This document shows, one piece after another, positions 16,983-25,466 of a stretch of DNA of 46,519 nucleotides. Each line of letters starts with the position of its first letter. The stretch's first letter is position 1. The position numbers and the translations under genes were made by a program. This DNA comes from Sterolibacterium sp964437515. Lineage in GTDB: Bacteria > Pseudomonadota > Gammaproteobacteria > Burkholderiales > Rhodocyclaceae. Below the pieces are notes generated by a model that did no database searches, was not told where the DNA came from, and worked only from the letters and a program-made list of their open reading frames with translations. The DNA lies in the NCBI GenBank assembly GCA_964437515.1, contig CAYTHB010000017.1, positions 1 to 46,519 of the forward strand, in the 5' to 3' direction.

Positions 16983-18572
16983 TCAATATGAAATTGTGCC
17001 GCGCAATCCGAGGATCTTGATGGTCTGTGCGTTGGGATTGGCGCCAGCGTGCCGCAGGATCTGTAGATCGGGTGTTAGCTCGAATTGCTTGCTGATGCGG
17101 TAGCGGTAATAAATTTCAGCGGATTGTTCAGCCCCCATTGGGTTGTAGAAGAAGGTTCCACTACCATCACCCACGGTGTCCCCACTGCCACCGGCATTGC
17201 GGAAATTCTTGCTGCTGCGTAGATGACCATAAGCAATCCCCAGCGAGTCTGCGCCGCGCCCCCAGGGTGAGCCATTGAATTCGGCTCCCAGTACAAGTGC
17301 CTTGTCGAAGGGAACCTGCCCGCTGATTTGTTGGCCATAACGGGTAAACAGGGCAAGCTCGTCGCTGATCTGCTGATTGACGGAGATACCCCATCCGCTT
17401 TGGGGTGCCTTGGTACCGTCAAGTTGGTCGGCTTGTCCGTTTCGCCAGACATAAAAACGGTAATTGCCCGCCAGCCCAGTGAAGGGATGCCAAACGGTTT
17501 CGGCTTGCGCCATCATCAGGGGGGCACTGAATGTATTGCGATAGCGTGCGCCTTCTCCTGCGCCAAAGAGCCCCAGCGATACACGCCACGGTTCCACTTT
17601 GGAAGTGGAGTTCAAATAAGAGGCCACTGCGCCGGGTTGAAAACCATTGGCATCCATACCGACTTGTCCCCCCGCATCCAGCAAGGGGTTATGCACGAAA
17701 ACGGAATTGAGAAACTGACGGCTTTCGTCGCCAGCAACGGCGTTCTGGTCGAAGAAGCCAAATATGTCCATCTTGCCAAAGGTGAGTTCCAGCGTTTCGC
17801 GAGAGTTGGGTTTGAATCCCCCCGTGGGTAGGGGAATGCTGGCCTGATACCAAGCTTCACCCAGAGTGGGCGAAGCATCTTCGGCGGCTGTCCCGCTGGT
17901 ATGAAAGCCCACGGCATTGGTGGCATTGGCAAACGTGCCCAGATTCGCCAAAGGAGCATTCAGACCTGGGTTTTGACCCATGCGAAAATGAGCGAACACG
18001 CTATGTTCGATGTCCCCTAACGGAGATAAGGGGAGCGTGGCTGTGACATCCACACGATTCCCCAGTTGGCTGTGGTTGTCGATACCGCCTTTCGGCAAAC
18101 CATAAGGGCGTTGTGCCACAGTGGTCAGGCTTGCCCCTATGCCAATGCTGCCGAAAGCATCCACGGTCTTGGCGACATGTTTGATATCGAGTACATCCTT
18201 TTCTGTAGCCTTCAGGCGCACCGTCAGTTCAGGCTCGTTTTCGCTGATGCGATCACTGTCCAATCCCTTGGTGATTTGTTCCTGTGTTTGCTCTAGCGTC
18301 GTGACACGCTGCTCTAGTGTCCCTGGAGCTACAGACGATCCCGCCGATGTTTTTTCGGCGAGTCGCTGCTCCAACTCGTTATTGCGTTTTTCCAGTTGAT
18401 CGAGTCGCGCATTGAGTTTTTGCAGCAGATTCAGTAAATCGGCTTGAGAAGTTTTTTTAGCCAGCGGCGGTGCAGCGTGAACGGCAGGGCTGGTCGTTAT
18501 ACCCAACAAGGCGCACGACAGTGCCAGAACCTTCAAGCGGGCATGACGTTGAAAAGAGGGTGTCTGATTCAT
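16983..18572 (-). CDS. outer-membrane porin with N-terminal coiled coil, OprB-like
   Basis: A 529-residue outer-membrane protein. A signal peptide (about residues 1-34, cut near VHAAP) is followed by a heptad-rich coiled coil (LLNLLQKLNARLDQLEKR and beyond). The beta-barrel starts near VDAFGSIGIGASLTTVAQR and ends in an aromatic ITSY-like terminus (RGTISY), the usual outer-membrane insertion signal. The barrel resembles carbohydrate-selective OprB-type porins, but the context suggests iron or another metal. The ATG at 18572 lies one base after the ftrA stop (TGAAATG), so the two are coupled. The longer open frame from 18626 overlaps ftrA and is not used. Confidence 0.75.
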   Translation of the reverse strand: MNQTPSFQRHARLKVLALSCALLGITTSPAVHAAPPLAKKTSQADLLNLLQKLNARLDQLEKRNNELEQRLAEKTSAGSSVAPGTLEQRVTTLEQTQEQITKGLDSDRISENEPELTVRLKATEKDVLDIKHVAKTVDAFGSIGIGASLTTVAQRPYGLPKGGIDNHSQLGNRVDVTATLPLSPLGDIEHSVFAHFRMGQNPGLNAPLANLGTFANATNAVGFHTSGTAAEDASPTLGEAWYQASIPLPTGGFKPNSRETLELTFGKMDIFGFFDQNAVAGDESRQFLNSVFVHNPLLDAGGQVGMDANGFQPGAVASYLNSTSKVEPWRVSLGLFGAGEGARYRNTFSAPLMMAQAETVWHPFTGLAGNYRFYVWRNGQADQLDGTKAPQSGWGISVNQQISDELALFTRYGQQISGQVPFDKALVLGAEFNGSPWGRGADSLGIAYGHLRSSKNFRNAGGSGDTVGDGSGTFFYNPMGAEQSAEIYYRYRISKQFELTPDLQILRHAGANPNAQTIKILGLRGTISY

Positions 18573-18573
18573 T

Positions 18574-19125
18574 TCAATAACCGCCTTTTTTGCCGATGCC
18601 GACATAGGTGAATTCATATTCGACATCGAAGGGCTTGAACCACGGACGTACCCCCGTCAGACGGTCGGTGTGGCGACCAAAATGGGCATGCTTGTTTTCA
18701 GAGGGCGGAAGAATCGTATATTTGACGCGATATTTTCCCGGGCCGAACAATTTGATGTTCTCGCCATAATGCGGGCCGTCATTGGCAACCATGGGCATGA
18801 AATCGCCGCTGACTTTCTGTGTGCCACCGATCTTGCTGACTTCATACTTGATCATCAGATAAGGAATCCACGCACCCTCCTCGAAACCATTGGGGTTGTT
18901 GGCCAATGCGCGTATGTCGGCTTCGATGTGAATGTCAGATTCCTCGGCTTTTTTCATCATGCCTTCGGGTTCCATCGTGATGGGCTGCAGATAAACCGCA
19001 CTGATTTCCATGCCATTACGCTGTTGAGGGGTGCCAATCGGGTATTCAAGTGCTGCAGCAGACAGCGGAAGCAGGGCTGCACTGCTGATGAAGAGCGTGG
19101 CAATCAGATTTTTGAGTCGCGGCAT
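18574..19125 (-). CDS. ftrA: periplasmic iron-binding protein, P19/FtrA family
   Basis: A 183-residue exported protein of the P19/Tp34 family (iron transporter PF10634), which binds ferrous iron and often Cu in the periplasm as a dimer. The signal peptide (MPRLKNLIATLFISSAALLP) is cut after an AAA region. Typical blocks follow: NGMEISAVYLQPI, ESDIHIEADIRA with likely metal ligands, MVANDGPHYGENIKL and KHAHFGRHTD. AAGGA about eight bases upstream supports the ATG at 19125. It is the first gene of the Ftr operon, 22 bases from a strong Fur box. Identity is based on these blocks and on its neighbours. Confidence 0.88.
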   Translation of the reverse strand: MPRLKNLIATLFISSAALLPLSAAALEYPIGTPQQRNGMEISAVYLQPITMEPEGMMKKAEESDIHIEADIRALANNPNGFEEGAWIPYLMIKYEVSKIGGTQKVSGDFMPMVANDGPHYGENIKLFGPGKYRVKYTILPPSENKHAHFGRHTDRLTGVRPWFKPFDVEYEFTYVGIGKKGGY

Positions 19126-19146
19126 GATGGATTTCCTTGGTTTGCA

Positions 19147-19165
19147 AATGAGAATGGTTCGCATT
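19147..19165 (-). promoter_or_regulatory. Fur box controlling the Ftr operon
   Basis: AATGAGAATGGTTCGCATT is an imperfect palindrome (7 of 9 positions paired around the central base) and matches the AATGAGAAT-n-ATTCTCATT form of the Fur site. It lies 22 bases upstream of the ftrA ATG, where bound Fur-Fe would block transcription. Iron-repressed expression of the whole operon is inferred. Confidence 0.75.
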
Positions 19166-19261
19166 ATTGTGGATTTTGAGATTCAGGTCAAGCGTTTGTG
19201 TTGGATGTTTTGTTGCGTTGATACGTTATAGTGCGGTGGTTTTCCCTGTGGTCTTTGTAAA

Positions 19262-19900
19262 ATGAAATCAATCGTCATCCTCATTTCCGGACGTGGCAGC
19301 AATATGCGTTCATTGGTGGAAGCACGGTTTCCGGATTGCCGTATTGTCGTGATGAGCAATCGTCCCGATGCCGGAGGACTGGATTATGCGAAATCTTGCG
19401 GGCTTGCAACGACTGTCGTCGATCATCGACAATTTGCCAACCGTGCTGCTTTTGATGAGGCACTTGCGACTGCCATCGATGCACATGCGCCGGATCTGGT
19501 CATCTTGGCCGGTTTCATGCGGATTCTGGGTGAGCCTTTTGTGCGGCTTTATGAAGGTCGCTTGTTGAACATCCACCCTTCCTTGCTGCCCTCTTTTCCG
19601 GGGATGCATACTCATGAGCAGGCCTTGGCTGCCGGGGTGCGGCTGCATGGTTGTACGGTACATTTTGTAACGCCGACACTGGATTGTGGACCGGTAGTGA
19701 TACAAGCGGCGGTTCCTGTATTGCCCGAGGATGATGCCGATACATTGGCTGCACGGGTGCTGGTTCAGGAGCATCTCATTTACCCGCAGGCGGTGCGCTG
19801 GTTTCTTGAAGGTCGCTTAACTTTGACCGAACAAGGTCGGGTTGTGCTGACTGATGAAGTTCCAGTATCGGCTGCATTGCGCGTACCTTCTTGTCCATGA
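19262..19900 (+). CDS. purN: phosphoribosylglycinamide formyltransferase
   Basis: PurN transfers a formyl group from 10-formyl-tetrahydrofolate to GAR in purine synthesis. The 212-residue product has the phosphate loop ISGRGSNM, LAGFMRIL, and the catalytic set Asn103, His105 (NIHPSLLPSFPG) and Asp141 (TLDCGPV), aligning with Asn106, His108 and Asp144 of the E. coli enzyme. It is divergent from the Ftr operon. Its stop overlaps the next ATG (ATGA). Confidence 0.97.
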   Translation: MKSIVILISGRGSNMRSLVEARFPDCRIVVMSNRPDAGGLDYAKSCGLATTVVDHRQFANRAAFDEALATAIDAHAPDLVILAGFMRILGEPFVRLYEGRLLNIHPSLLPSFPGMHTHEQALAAGVRLHGCTVHFVTPTLDCGPVVIQAAVPVLPEDDADTLAARVLVQEHLIYPQAVRWFLEGRLTLTEQGRVVLTDEVPVSAALRVPSCP

Positions 19901-21147
19901 ACCGAATACGCCAGCATCGCCTCACGCTGGCGTTGCTATTCTCTCTTCTGCTGCATCTGGTGGCGATGGGCTCACCTGGCTGGCATGTGCCGACGCTGGA
20001 TAATGTGTTGTCATCCACGGAGCTGTCGGATGCAAGACTGGATGCTCAATTGATCATCCCTGCGCTAACGCCCGCAGCCGATGTACGGCTGAATCCATCA
20101 AGAGTGACGCCAAAACCTTCTTCGCGTTTTCAATCAACTCGCTCTGCGCCACATCCCATTGCGCGGCAGGAGGCATCAGTATCGGCAGTGTCTGCCCCAC
20201 CGGGTGTGCTGGCGATGCCGCCGGTGCTGCCTGAAACAGAGGGTGAGCAGGATGTAATGGGGATGGAGTCTGAGCCGGATGTGTCGGAGTTGGTCGCGGC
20301 GACGGAGGATGTCGCGTTAGCTCTAGCCAATACGCGTGAACCTTTGACATCGGGTGGGCGTACGACAGATATGGGGGCGAGTGCAAGGAATGAGGCGCGA
20401 TCTACGACCGTGCCCAGCCTTCAGTTACCACGACGAGGCCATGTTCGTTTTAATGTGACGCGAGGGGAGCAGGGATTTGTAATGGGGCAGTCCGTGCATC
20501 ACTGGAATCACGATGATAAAAGCTATGTACTCAACAGCGTGACGGAAACGACAGGCTTGATAGCCTTGTTTCGCTCGGTGCGTGTGGTTTGGTTGAGTCA
20601 GGGCGCTTTTAGTCACGACGGTTTGCATCCGCACGAATTCCGGACGGAGAAGGATGGCGTGCGGTCTGATGCGGCAACGCTGGATTGGCCGACGATGAAG
20701 CTGACGTTGTTGGATGGCAATGGACGTGTGCGTGAGCTTCCTCTGCAAGCGGGTACGCAGGATGTGCTGAGCATGTTCTACCAACTGGGTAGCCTGGTGT
20801 CTCAGGGGTCTCAGGGAAGCGATGAGAAGGGCACAAAAAAACCTGTGGCTAGCAGTTTTTATGTGACGACCGGTCGCAAGCTGGAGCGTTATCGTTTCGA
20901 TATTTTGGGTGATGAAAGCATGACATTGCCGCGACGAGGTCGTCAGCGCGCGTTGCATGTACGCACCCTGGCGGGAGAGCAGACCATTGATGTCTGGTTG
21001 GCCTATGATCTGCGTGGATTGCCCATTCGTATCCGGTATACCGATGGTAAGGGCGATAGCTATGATCAAATGGCGGATGAAATTGAATTTGAAGACAAGG
21101 CTGCCCAGCGTCAGAGTCAGAATCAGACGCAAATGACTGGGCATTGA
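19897..21147 (+). CDS. DUF3108 domain-containing periplasmic protein
   Basis: A 416-residue protein with a TonB-like N-terminal membrane anchor (LTLALLFSLLLHLVAMGSPGW), a long Pro/Ser/Val-rich linker (about residues 35-175), and a C-terminal DUF3108 domain (from about RGHVRFNVTRGEQGFVMGQS to the end). Such genes are regularly found next to purN and rsmB in betaproteobacteria, with no assigned function; a cell envelope role is likely. A TTG at 19891 in frame is possible, but the ATG at 19897 overlapping the purN stop is preferred. The stop at 21147 lies two bases before the rsmB-like ATG at 21150. Confidence 0.82.
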   Translation: MNRIRQHRLTLALLFSLLLHLVAMGSPGWHVPTLDNVLSSTELSDARLDAQLIIPALTPAADVRLNPSRVTPKPSSRFQSTRSAPHPIARQEASVSAVSAPPGVLAMPPVLPETEGEQDVMGMESEPDVSELVAATEDVALALANTREPLTSGGRTTDMGASARNEARSTTVPSLQLPRRGHVRFNVTRGEQGFVMGQSVHHWNHDDKSYVLNSVTETTGLIALFRSVRVVWLSQGAFSHDGLHPHEFRTEKDGVRSDAATLDWPTMKLTLLDGNGRVRELPLQAGTQDVLSMFYQLGSLVSQGSQGSDEKGTKKPVASSFYVTTGRKLERYRFDILGDESMTLPRRGRQRALHVRTLAGEQTIDVWLAYDLRGLPIRIRYTDGKGDSYDQMADEIEFEDKAAQRQSQNQTQMTGH

Positions 21148-21149
21148 AT

Positions 21150-22517
21150 ATGATGAATAAAAAAATGAATACACATCGTCCTTCTTCCGGACGGCCACAA
21201 GTAGCCCAGAAAAAATCGCGCACACAAGCCTCGCCGCGTGTTGCTTCCGAAGCTTTAGTGAATGGCACCTTGATTAGCCATGCCGCCGATGTGCTGGCGC
21301 AGCTTTTGAAATTCACTCAGCCTGCGGATGCCGTGCTGTCGGGCTACTTTCGTGAACACCGGAGTTTGGGGGGGCGCGAACGGGGCTTCATCGCTGAAAT
21401 CTGTTACACGGTTTTGCGCCGGAAACGCCAACTGGAAAAACTCGTGCATCCTGCACGCAGTCCTCGCTGGTTGATCTTGGCTGCGTTAATGCGTTTTGAT
21501 GGTGTGGCGCAAAAACAGTTGTCGGAAGTGGTGTCATCGACCGAAAAAACCTGGCTGTCTGAATTCAAGGCGCGCCCTGATCCCGAGTTTTCGCTGGGGG
21601 ATCGTACCGATTTTCCTGACTGGTTGATCGAACGTCTGAAGGGTCAGTATTCAGAACAAGAGATTATCGACATTGCCCGAGGGCTTAATCAGGGAGCGCC
21701 GCTGGATGTTCGTGCCAACCTCATGAAGGCCAGCCGCGATGAGGCGCTGAGTCGATTGAATGCGTCAGGGATTACCGCAGAGGCATGTCGTTATGCACCG
21801 TTGGGCATCCGTATCAAAGGCAAACCGGCCTTGCAGAAGCACCCCTTGTATCTGGAGGGTGTGATCGAGGTTCAGGACGAGGGGAGCCAGCTACTGGGGG
21901 CATTGCTGGCGCCTCGGCGGGGTGAAATGGTGGTCGATTTTTGTGCCGGTGCAGGAGGAAAAACCCTGTTGATCGGTGCCATGATGCGTTCAACCGGACG
22001 TCTTTATGCATTTGATGTCTCTGCCAAACGACTGGCAAAGCTCAAGCCCCGCTTGGCGCGCAGCGGCTTGTCGAATGTGCATCCGGTTTGTATTGAAGGT
22101 GAACAGGATATTCGTGTGAAACGTCTGGCCGGAAAAATCGATCGGGTGTTAGTGGATGCGCCTTGCAGTGGATTGGGTACCTTGCGCCGGAACCCTGACC
22201 TCAAGTGGCGGCAGACATCACAGAGTGTTGACGAATTGACACGCAAGCAGCGCGACATCCTTTCATCGGCTGCAAGGCTGGTGAAGCCTGGTGGCCGCCT
22301 GGTCTATGCAACCTGTAGCATCTTGAATGAAGAAAATGAGGGCGTGGTGGATGCTTTTCTTGCAGCACATCCTGATTTCATGCGATTGAATGCGGCCGAC
22401 GTACTGAAACAGCAGGCGATTGTTGTCGAACCGTTGGCAGAAGGCGATATGCGTTTGCTGCCTCATGTGCACGGCACTGACGGATTTTATGCGGCGGTAT
22501 TGGAGCGCAAGAAGTGA
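21150..22517 (+). CDS. RsmB/NOP2-type RNA cytosine-5 methyltransferase
   Basis: A 455-residue RNA m5C methyltransferase. The N-terminal NusB-like RNA-binding domain (about residues 35-150) contains REHRSLGGRERGFIAEICY. The SAM-binding core includes FCAGAGGKTLLIGA, and both catalytic cysteines are visible, in VDAPCSGLGTLRR and YATCSILNEENEG. RsmB modifies C967 of 16S rRNA in E. coli; this protein could be RsmB or a close NOP2-family relative, so I leave the symbol empty. The start is among ATGs at 21150, 21153 and 21165; the first is used. Its stop overlaps the GTG start of the next gene. Confidence 0.9.
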   Translation: MMNKKMNTHRPSSGRPQVAQKKSRTQASPRVASEALVNGTLISHAADVLAQLLKFTQPADAVLSGYFREHRSLGGRERGFIAEICYTVLRRKRQLEKLVHPARSPRWLILAALMRFDGVAQKQLSEVVSSTEKTWLSEFKARPDPEFSLGDRTDFPDWLIERLKGQYSEQEIIDIARGLNQGAPLDVRANLMKASRDEALSRLNASGITAEACRYAPLGIRIKGKPALQKHPLYLEGVIEVQDEGSQLLGALLAPRRGEMVVDFCAGAGGKTLLIGAMMRSTGRLYAFDVSAKRLAKLKPRLARSGLSNVHPVCIEGEQDIRVKRLAGKIDRVLVDAPCSGLGTLRRNPDLKWRQTSQSVDELTRKQRDILSSAARLVKPGGRLVYATCSILNEENEGVVDAFLAAHPDFMRLNAADVLKQQAIVVEPLAEGDMRLLPHVHGTDGFYAAVLERKK

Positions 22518-23131
22518 GTTTTCTGCGCGGGTGCCGGGTGCTGCTCCTGCTTATGCTTGTGTGGAGTGCCACACCGTCATTGCTTTGGGCAAAGACGGTG
22601 CTGCCGGCTCAGGGGACTGTGGAAGTGTTATTTACCCCTTGGGACGATGCCGAAGGTGCCCTGATCAAAGTGTTGAAACAAGCGCGCCATCAGATTCGTG
22701 TTCAGGCCTATCTCTTTACAAGCCGCTCTTTGGCTCAAGCCTTGATAGCAGCGCACCAGCGTGGGGTCGATGTCAAAATACTGGCGGATCGGGAGATGGT
22801 TCAGAAAGGTGAGCGGAGCCAGATTCCCCGATTGGCTGAGGCCGGGATTCCAGTATGGCTCGAAACACGTTACACAGTGGCTCACAACAAGATCATGCTG
22901 ATCGATGCACTGGATGCTGCCAATGTGGTGATTACCGGAAGTTATAACTACACTTTTTCGGCACAGGCACGCAATGCCGAAAATCTCTTGATACTGCGCG
23001 ATAACGCCGCACTGGCGCGTGTCTATCTCGACCATTGGCAGCGTCATCGCGACGATGCGGTCGTGTATGTCTCTCCTTCATCGACGACATTGGGTGATCC
23101 CCCTGCTGGAAAGGAGCATTTTCGTGAGTAA
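22514..23131 (+). CDS. exported phospholipase D-like/Nuc-type protein
   Basis: A 205-residue protein with a signal peptide (residues 1-26, ending SLLWAK) and one PLD active-site motif, AHNKIMLIDALDAANVVITG followed by SYNYTFSAQARNAENLL. A single HKD motif is the layout of the Nuc/endonuclease-like subfamily that works as a homodimer, so a periplasmic or secreted nuclease or phosphodiesterase is likely. The GTG start overlaps the methyltransferase stop. The end overlaps the next GTG by eight bases. No experimental substrate can be read from sequence. Confidence 0.85.
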   Translation: MSFLRGCRVLLLLMLVWSATPSLLWAKTVLPAQGTVEVLFTPWDDAEGALIKVLKQARHQIRVQAYLFTSRSLAQALIAAHQRGVDVKILADREMVQKGERSQIPRLAEAGIPVWLETRYTVAHNKIMLIDALDAANVVITGSYNYTFSAQARNAENLLILRDNAALARVYLDHWQRHRDDAVVYVSPSSTTLGDPPAGKEHFRE

Positions 23132-24407
23132 TGAAGCGCACAGCCTGCTAATGGGCTTTTGGCGTGATCTGCAACAGCCCGATACTTTCTGGCAAGCCGG
23201 GTTGTTACTGGTTTGCCTGATCGTGGCTTGGCTTACGCAACGGTTGATACGCGAGCGCACGCCCGAGGGGGTGGGTGTCTGGAAAATTGGACATGGAGGG
23301 CTGCGTCGAGTGGCATTTCCGTTGGTGGCACTGATACTCGTCTATCTGTCACAAAAAACGTTGCAGAACACGATGCACGTTCAGCTTTTGGCACTGGCCG
23401 TTCCTTTACTTGGCTCATTGGCGATTATTCGATTCGTCTTCTACATCCTGCGTCTGGCCTTCAGAGAGGCCGAATGGCTGTCCGCGTTCGAGCGCAGTTT
23501 CTCGTTGATGGTGGCCTGTGTCGTCGGTATGCACATCATGGGTGTTTTGCCGGATGTCATTGATTTTCTGGAGTCAGTCGAGTTTTCTGCAGGCAAGCAG
23601 AAATTGAATCTCTGGATCGTGCTGCAAGGGGCTGCTACCGTGCTGATGGCGGTATTGCTGGCGCTGTGGATAGGCGGCATGGCCGAAAGTCGATTGATGC
23701 ATTCGCGCGGACTCGATGCCAATCTCAAGGTGGTTTTTGCCCGTTTGACGCGAGCCCTTTTGCTGTTGTTAGCCGTATTGATTGCGCTGCCCCTGGTGGG
23801 CATCGATTTGACTACACTGTCTGTTTTTGGCGGTGCTTTAGGGGTCGGTTTAGGCTTCGGTTTGCAGAAAATCGCCAGCAGTTATGTTTCCGGGTTCATC
23901 ATTCTCTTGGATCGTTCCATCCGCTTGGGCAATATCATTGTCGTGGGGGATGATCGGGGGCAGGTGACGCAAATCACTACACGCTATACCGTGCTACAGA
24001 ACGCAACAGGTGTCGAGGCAATCGTGCCTAATGAAATCCTGGTAAGTTCCGTCGTGCGCAATGAGTCCTTGACGGATACAAAAATGCGCGTGGCACTTCC
24101 GGTTCAGATTGCGTATGGCGACGATGTCGAGCAGGCCATGCACATTTTGTGTGATGCGGCACGCACACAAGGACGTGTATTGGCCGATCCACCTCCGAAA
24201 GCCTTTCTGTCGGCATTTGCCGATTCCGGTATCAATCTGGAGCTGGGCTTCTGGATTGCCGATCCCCATGAGGGAACACAACAACTGCGATCCGACATCA
24301 ATCTGTCCATCTGGCGTGCTTTTAAGGAAGCAGGTATCGAGATTCCCTATCCTCAACGCGAGATTCGTTTATTGAATGAACCGATGAAATCAGGAACCCC
24401 GCATTGA
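23124..24407 (+). CDS. MscS-family mechanosensitive ion channel
   Basis: A 427-residue inner-membrane channel of the MscS family, which opens under membrane tension to release solutes after hypo-osmotic shock. Several N-terminal membrane helices precede the pore-lining TM3 and its extension (GGALGVGLGFGLQKIASSYV) and the beta domain (DRSIRLGNIIVVGDDRG). The C-terminal vestibule domain follows. The open frame extends upstream into the PLD gene, but AAGGAG at 23111-23116 fixes the GTG at 23124 (VSNEAHSLL) as start, overlapping the preceding stop by 8 bases. It is the last gene of the purN run. Confidence 0.9.
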   Translation: MSNEAHSLLMGFWRDLQQPDTFWQAGLLLVCLIVAWLTQRLIRERTPEGVGVWKIGHGGLRRVAFPLVALILVYLSQKTLQNTMHVQLLALAVPLLGSLAIIRFVFYILRLAFREAEWLSAFERSFSLMVACVVGMHIMGVLPDVIDFLESVEFSAGKQKLNLWIVLQGAATVLMAVLLALWIGGMAESRLMHSRGLDANLKVVFARLTRALLLLLAVLIALPLVGIDLTTLSVFGGALGVGLGFGLQKIASSYVSGFIILLDRSIRLGNIIVVGDDRGQVTQITTRYTVLQNATGVEAIVPNEILVSSVVRNESLTDTKMRVALPVQIAYGDDVEQAMHILCDAARTQGRVLADPPPKAFLSAFADSGINLELGFWIADPHEGTQQLRSDINLSIWRAFKEAGIEIPYPQREIRLLNEPMKSGTPH

Positions 24408-24497
24408 CCACCAATCATGATTGCACACATGTCACGTTTCATCGGGTCGCGCTGACAGTGTTTTCGCTATTTCTACAGTAGAATAAAGTAAATAAAG

Positions 24498-24518
24498 TAT
24501 ACGGTAATTCACCGTATA
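24498..24518. promoter_or_regulatory. operator palindrome of the toxin-antitoxin operon
   Basis: TATACGGT and ACCGTATA form a perfect 8-bp inverted repeat with a 5-base spacer, 15 bases before the antitoxin ATG. It overlaps TATAAA (24515-24520), a probable -10 element. Its position and size suit autorepression by the ribbon-helix-helix antitoxin. Another short palindrome, TTCTA-CAG-TAGAA, lies at 24471-24483. Confidence 0.7.
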
Positions 24519-24533
24519 AAATAGGAGATGCTC

Positions 24534-24803
24534 ATGGTTGCACTTGCCCGATTTGATTTAACCATGGATGCCGACGACAAGGATGTGGTTGCGCGTGCGG
24601 CAGCTCTCATGGGTACCACAATGGCAGCATTCGTGCGTGCAGCCGCCAAAGAGAAGGCACGTGAACTGCTGGATCGTGAGTCTCGTATTACGATGAGTTC
24701 TCACGATTTTGATGCGTTTACCCAAGCACTTGATGGAGCATTCCAGCCTAATGCTGCTTTGCAAAAAGCAATGAATGCCGCACGCAAAATCAAACGTGTT
24801 TGA
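24534..24803 (+). CDS. TacA-type antitoxin (DUF1778, ribbon-helix-helix)
   Basis: An 89-residue DUF1778 (PF08681) antitoxin. The N-terminal ribbon-helix-helix (RFDLTMDADDKDVVARAAAL and the next helix) binds the operator. The C-terminal tail (after SSHDFDAFTQALDG) is the part that wraps and blocks the acetyltransferase toxin. Two ATGs are close, at 24528 and 24534; the latter has ATAGGAG at better spacing. It precedes and slightly overlaps the toxin gene, and the palindrome in its promoter supports autoregulation. Confidence 0.87.
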   Translation: MVALARFDLTMDADDKDVVARAAALMGTTMAAFVRAAAKEKARELLDRESRITMSSHDFDAFTQALDGAFQPNAALQKAMNAARKIKRV

Positions 24804-25281
24804 AGAGCAGTTTCTTGATCCAAGGTTGCATGATCGTCAAGGCTTTTCCTCCGGCGTCATCGCGCTTGATGAATACCTTCAGCGTTTTGCGGTTCAGCAA
24901 AGTAAAAAGGGTGTTGCTGTCGTTCGTGTGTTGGTCGATACGAATAGCCCCAGCGACATACTGGGATACTACAGCTTGAGTGCGGCTCAAATCGATATTC
25001 AGCAACTTGATCTGGGCACCCAAAAGAAATTACCGCGTTATCCCGTCCCTTGTTTTCGTATGGGGCGACTCGCTGTCGATGAAAAACATCAGAAGTGTGG
25101 AATGGGGCGTTTTTTGATGGGATGTGCGATTGAACGATGTTTAGAGGCACGCAAGCACGTGGCAGCCTATGCCTTGATTGTCGATGCAAAGACGAAGGAC
25201 GCTAAGAGCTTTTACGGGTATTACGGATTTATGGCTTGTCGCGATCATCCTATGGTTCTCTATTTGCCACTGGGCACTTAA
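24775..25281 (+). CDS. TacT-type GNAT acetyltransferase toxin
   Basis: A 168-residue GNAT protein. TacT toxins acetylate the amino acid on charged tRNAs and stop translation. FSSGVIALDEYLQRFAVQQ near the N terminus is the typical family start, PCFRMGRLAVDEKHQKCGMG includes the acetyl-CoA loop, and FYGYYGF holds the likely catalytic Tyr. The start is uncertain: the ATG at 24775 overlaps the antitoxin by 29 bases, and a GTG at 24796 (VFEEQFLDP) would overlap by eight. The gene pair is compact, as toxin-antitoxin systems are. Confidence 0.87.
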   Translation: MPHAKSNVFEEQFLDPRLHDRQGFSSGVIALDEYLQRFAVQQSKKGVAVVRVLVDTNSPSDILGYYSLSAAQIDIQQLDLGTQKKLPRYPVPCFRMGRLAVDEKHQKCGMGRFLMGCAIERCLEARKHVAAYALIVDAKTKDAKSFYGYYGFMACRDHPMVLYLPLGT

Positions 25282-25466
25282 TCGTTGGCTTGTATGGTGA
25301 TTTTTTCGAAGCAGGATAACTACTGTTCGACTACTCTTGTGCTCCAAATCTGGATATATTGAAAGTAAACATGCGCTACAAAAAATGTCGAGACGCGTTT
25401 CATGGGGCACGAAATTGTCGTAATATCATCCGAATGCTAGAAGTTTGAATGAAAACCGGCTCTCGT

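Noticed and set aside
20425..21225. Minus-strand open frame opposite the DUF3108 gene
   Set aside because: Antisense shadow without start signals; the plus-strand gene fits its neighbours with overlapping starts and stops.
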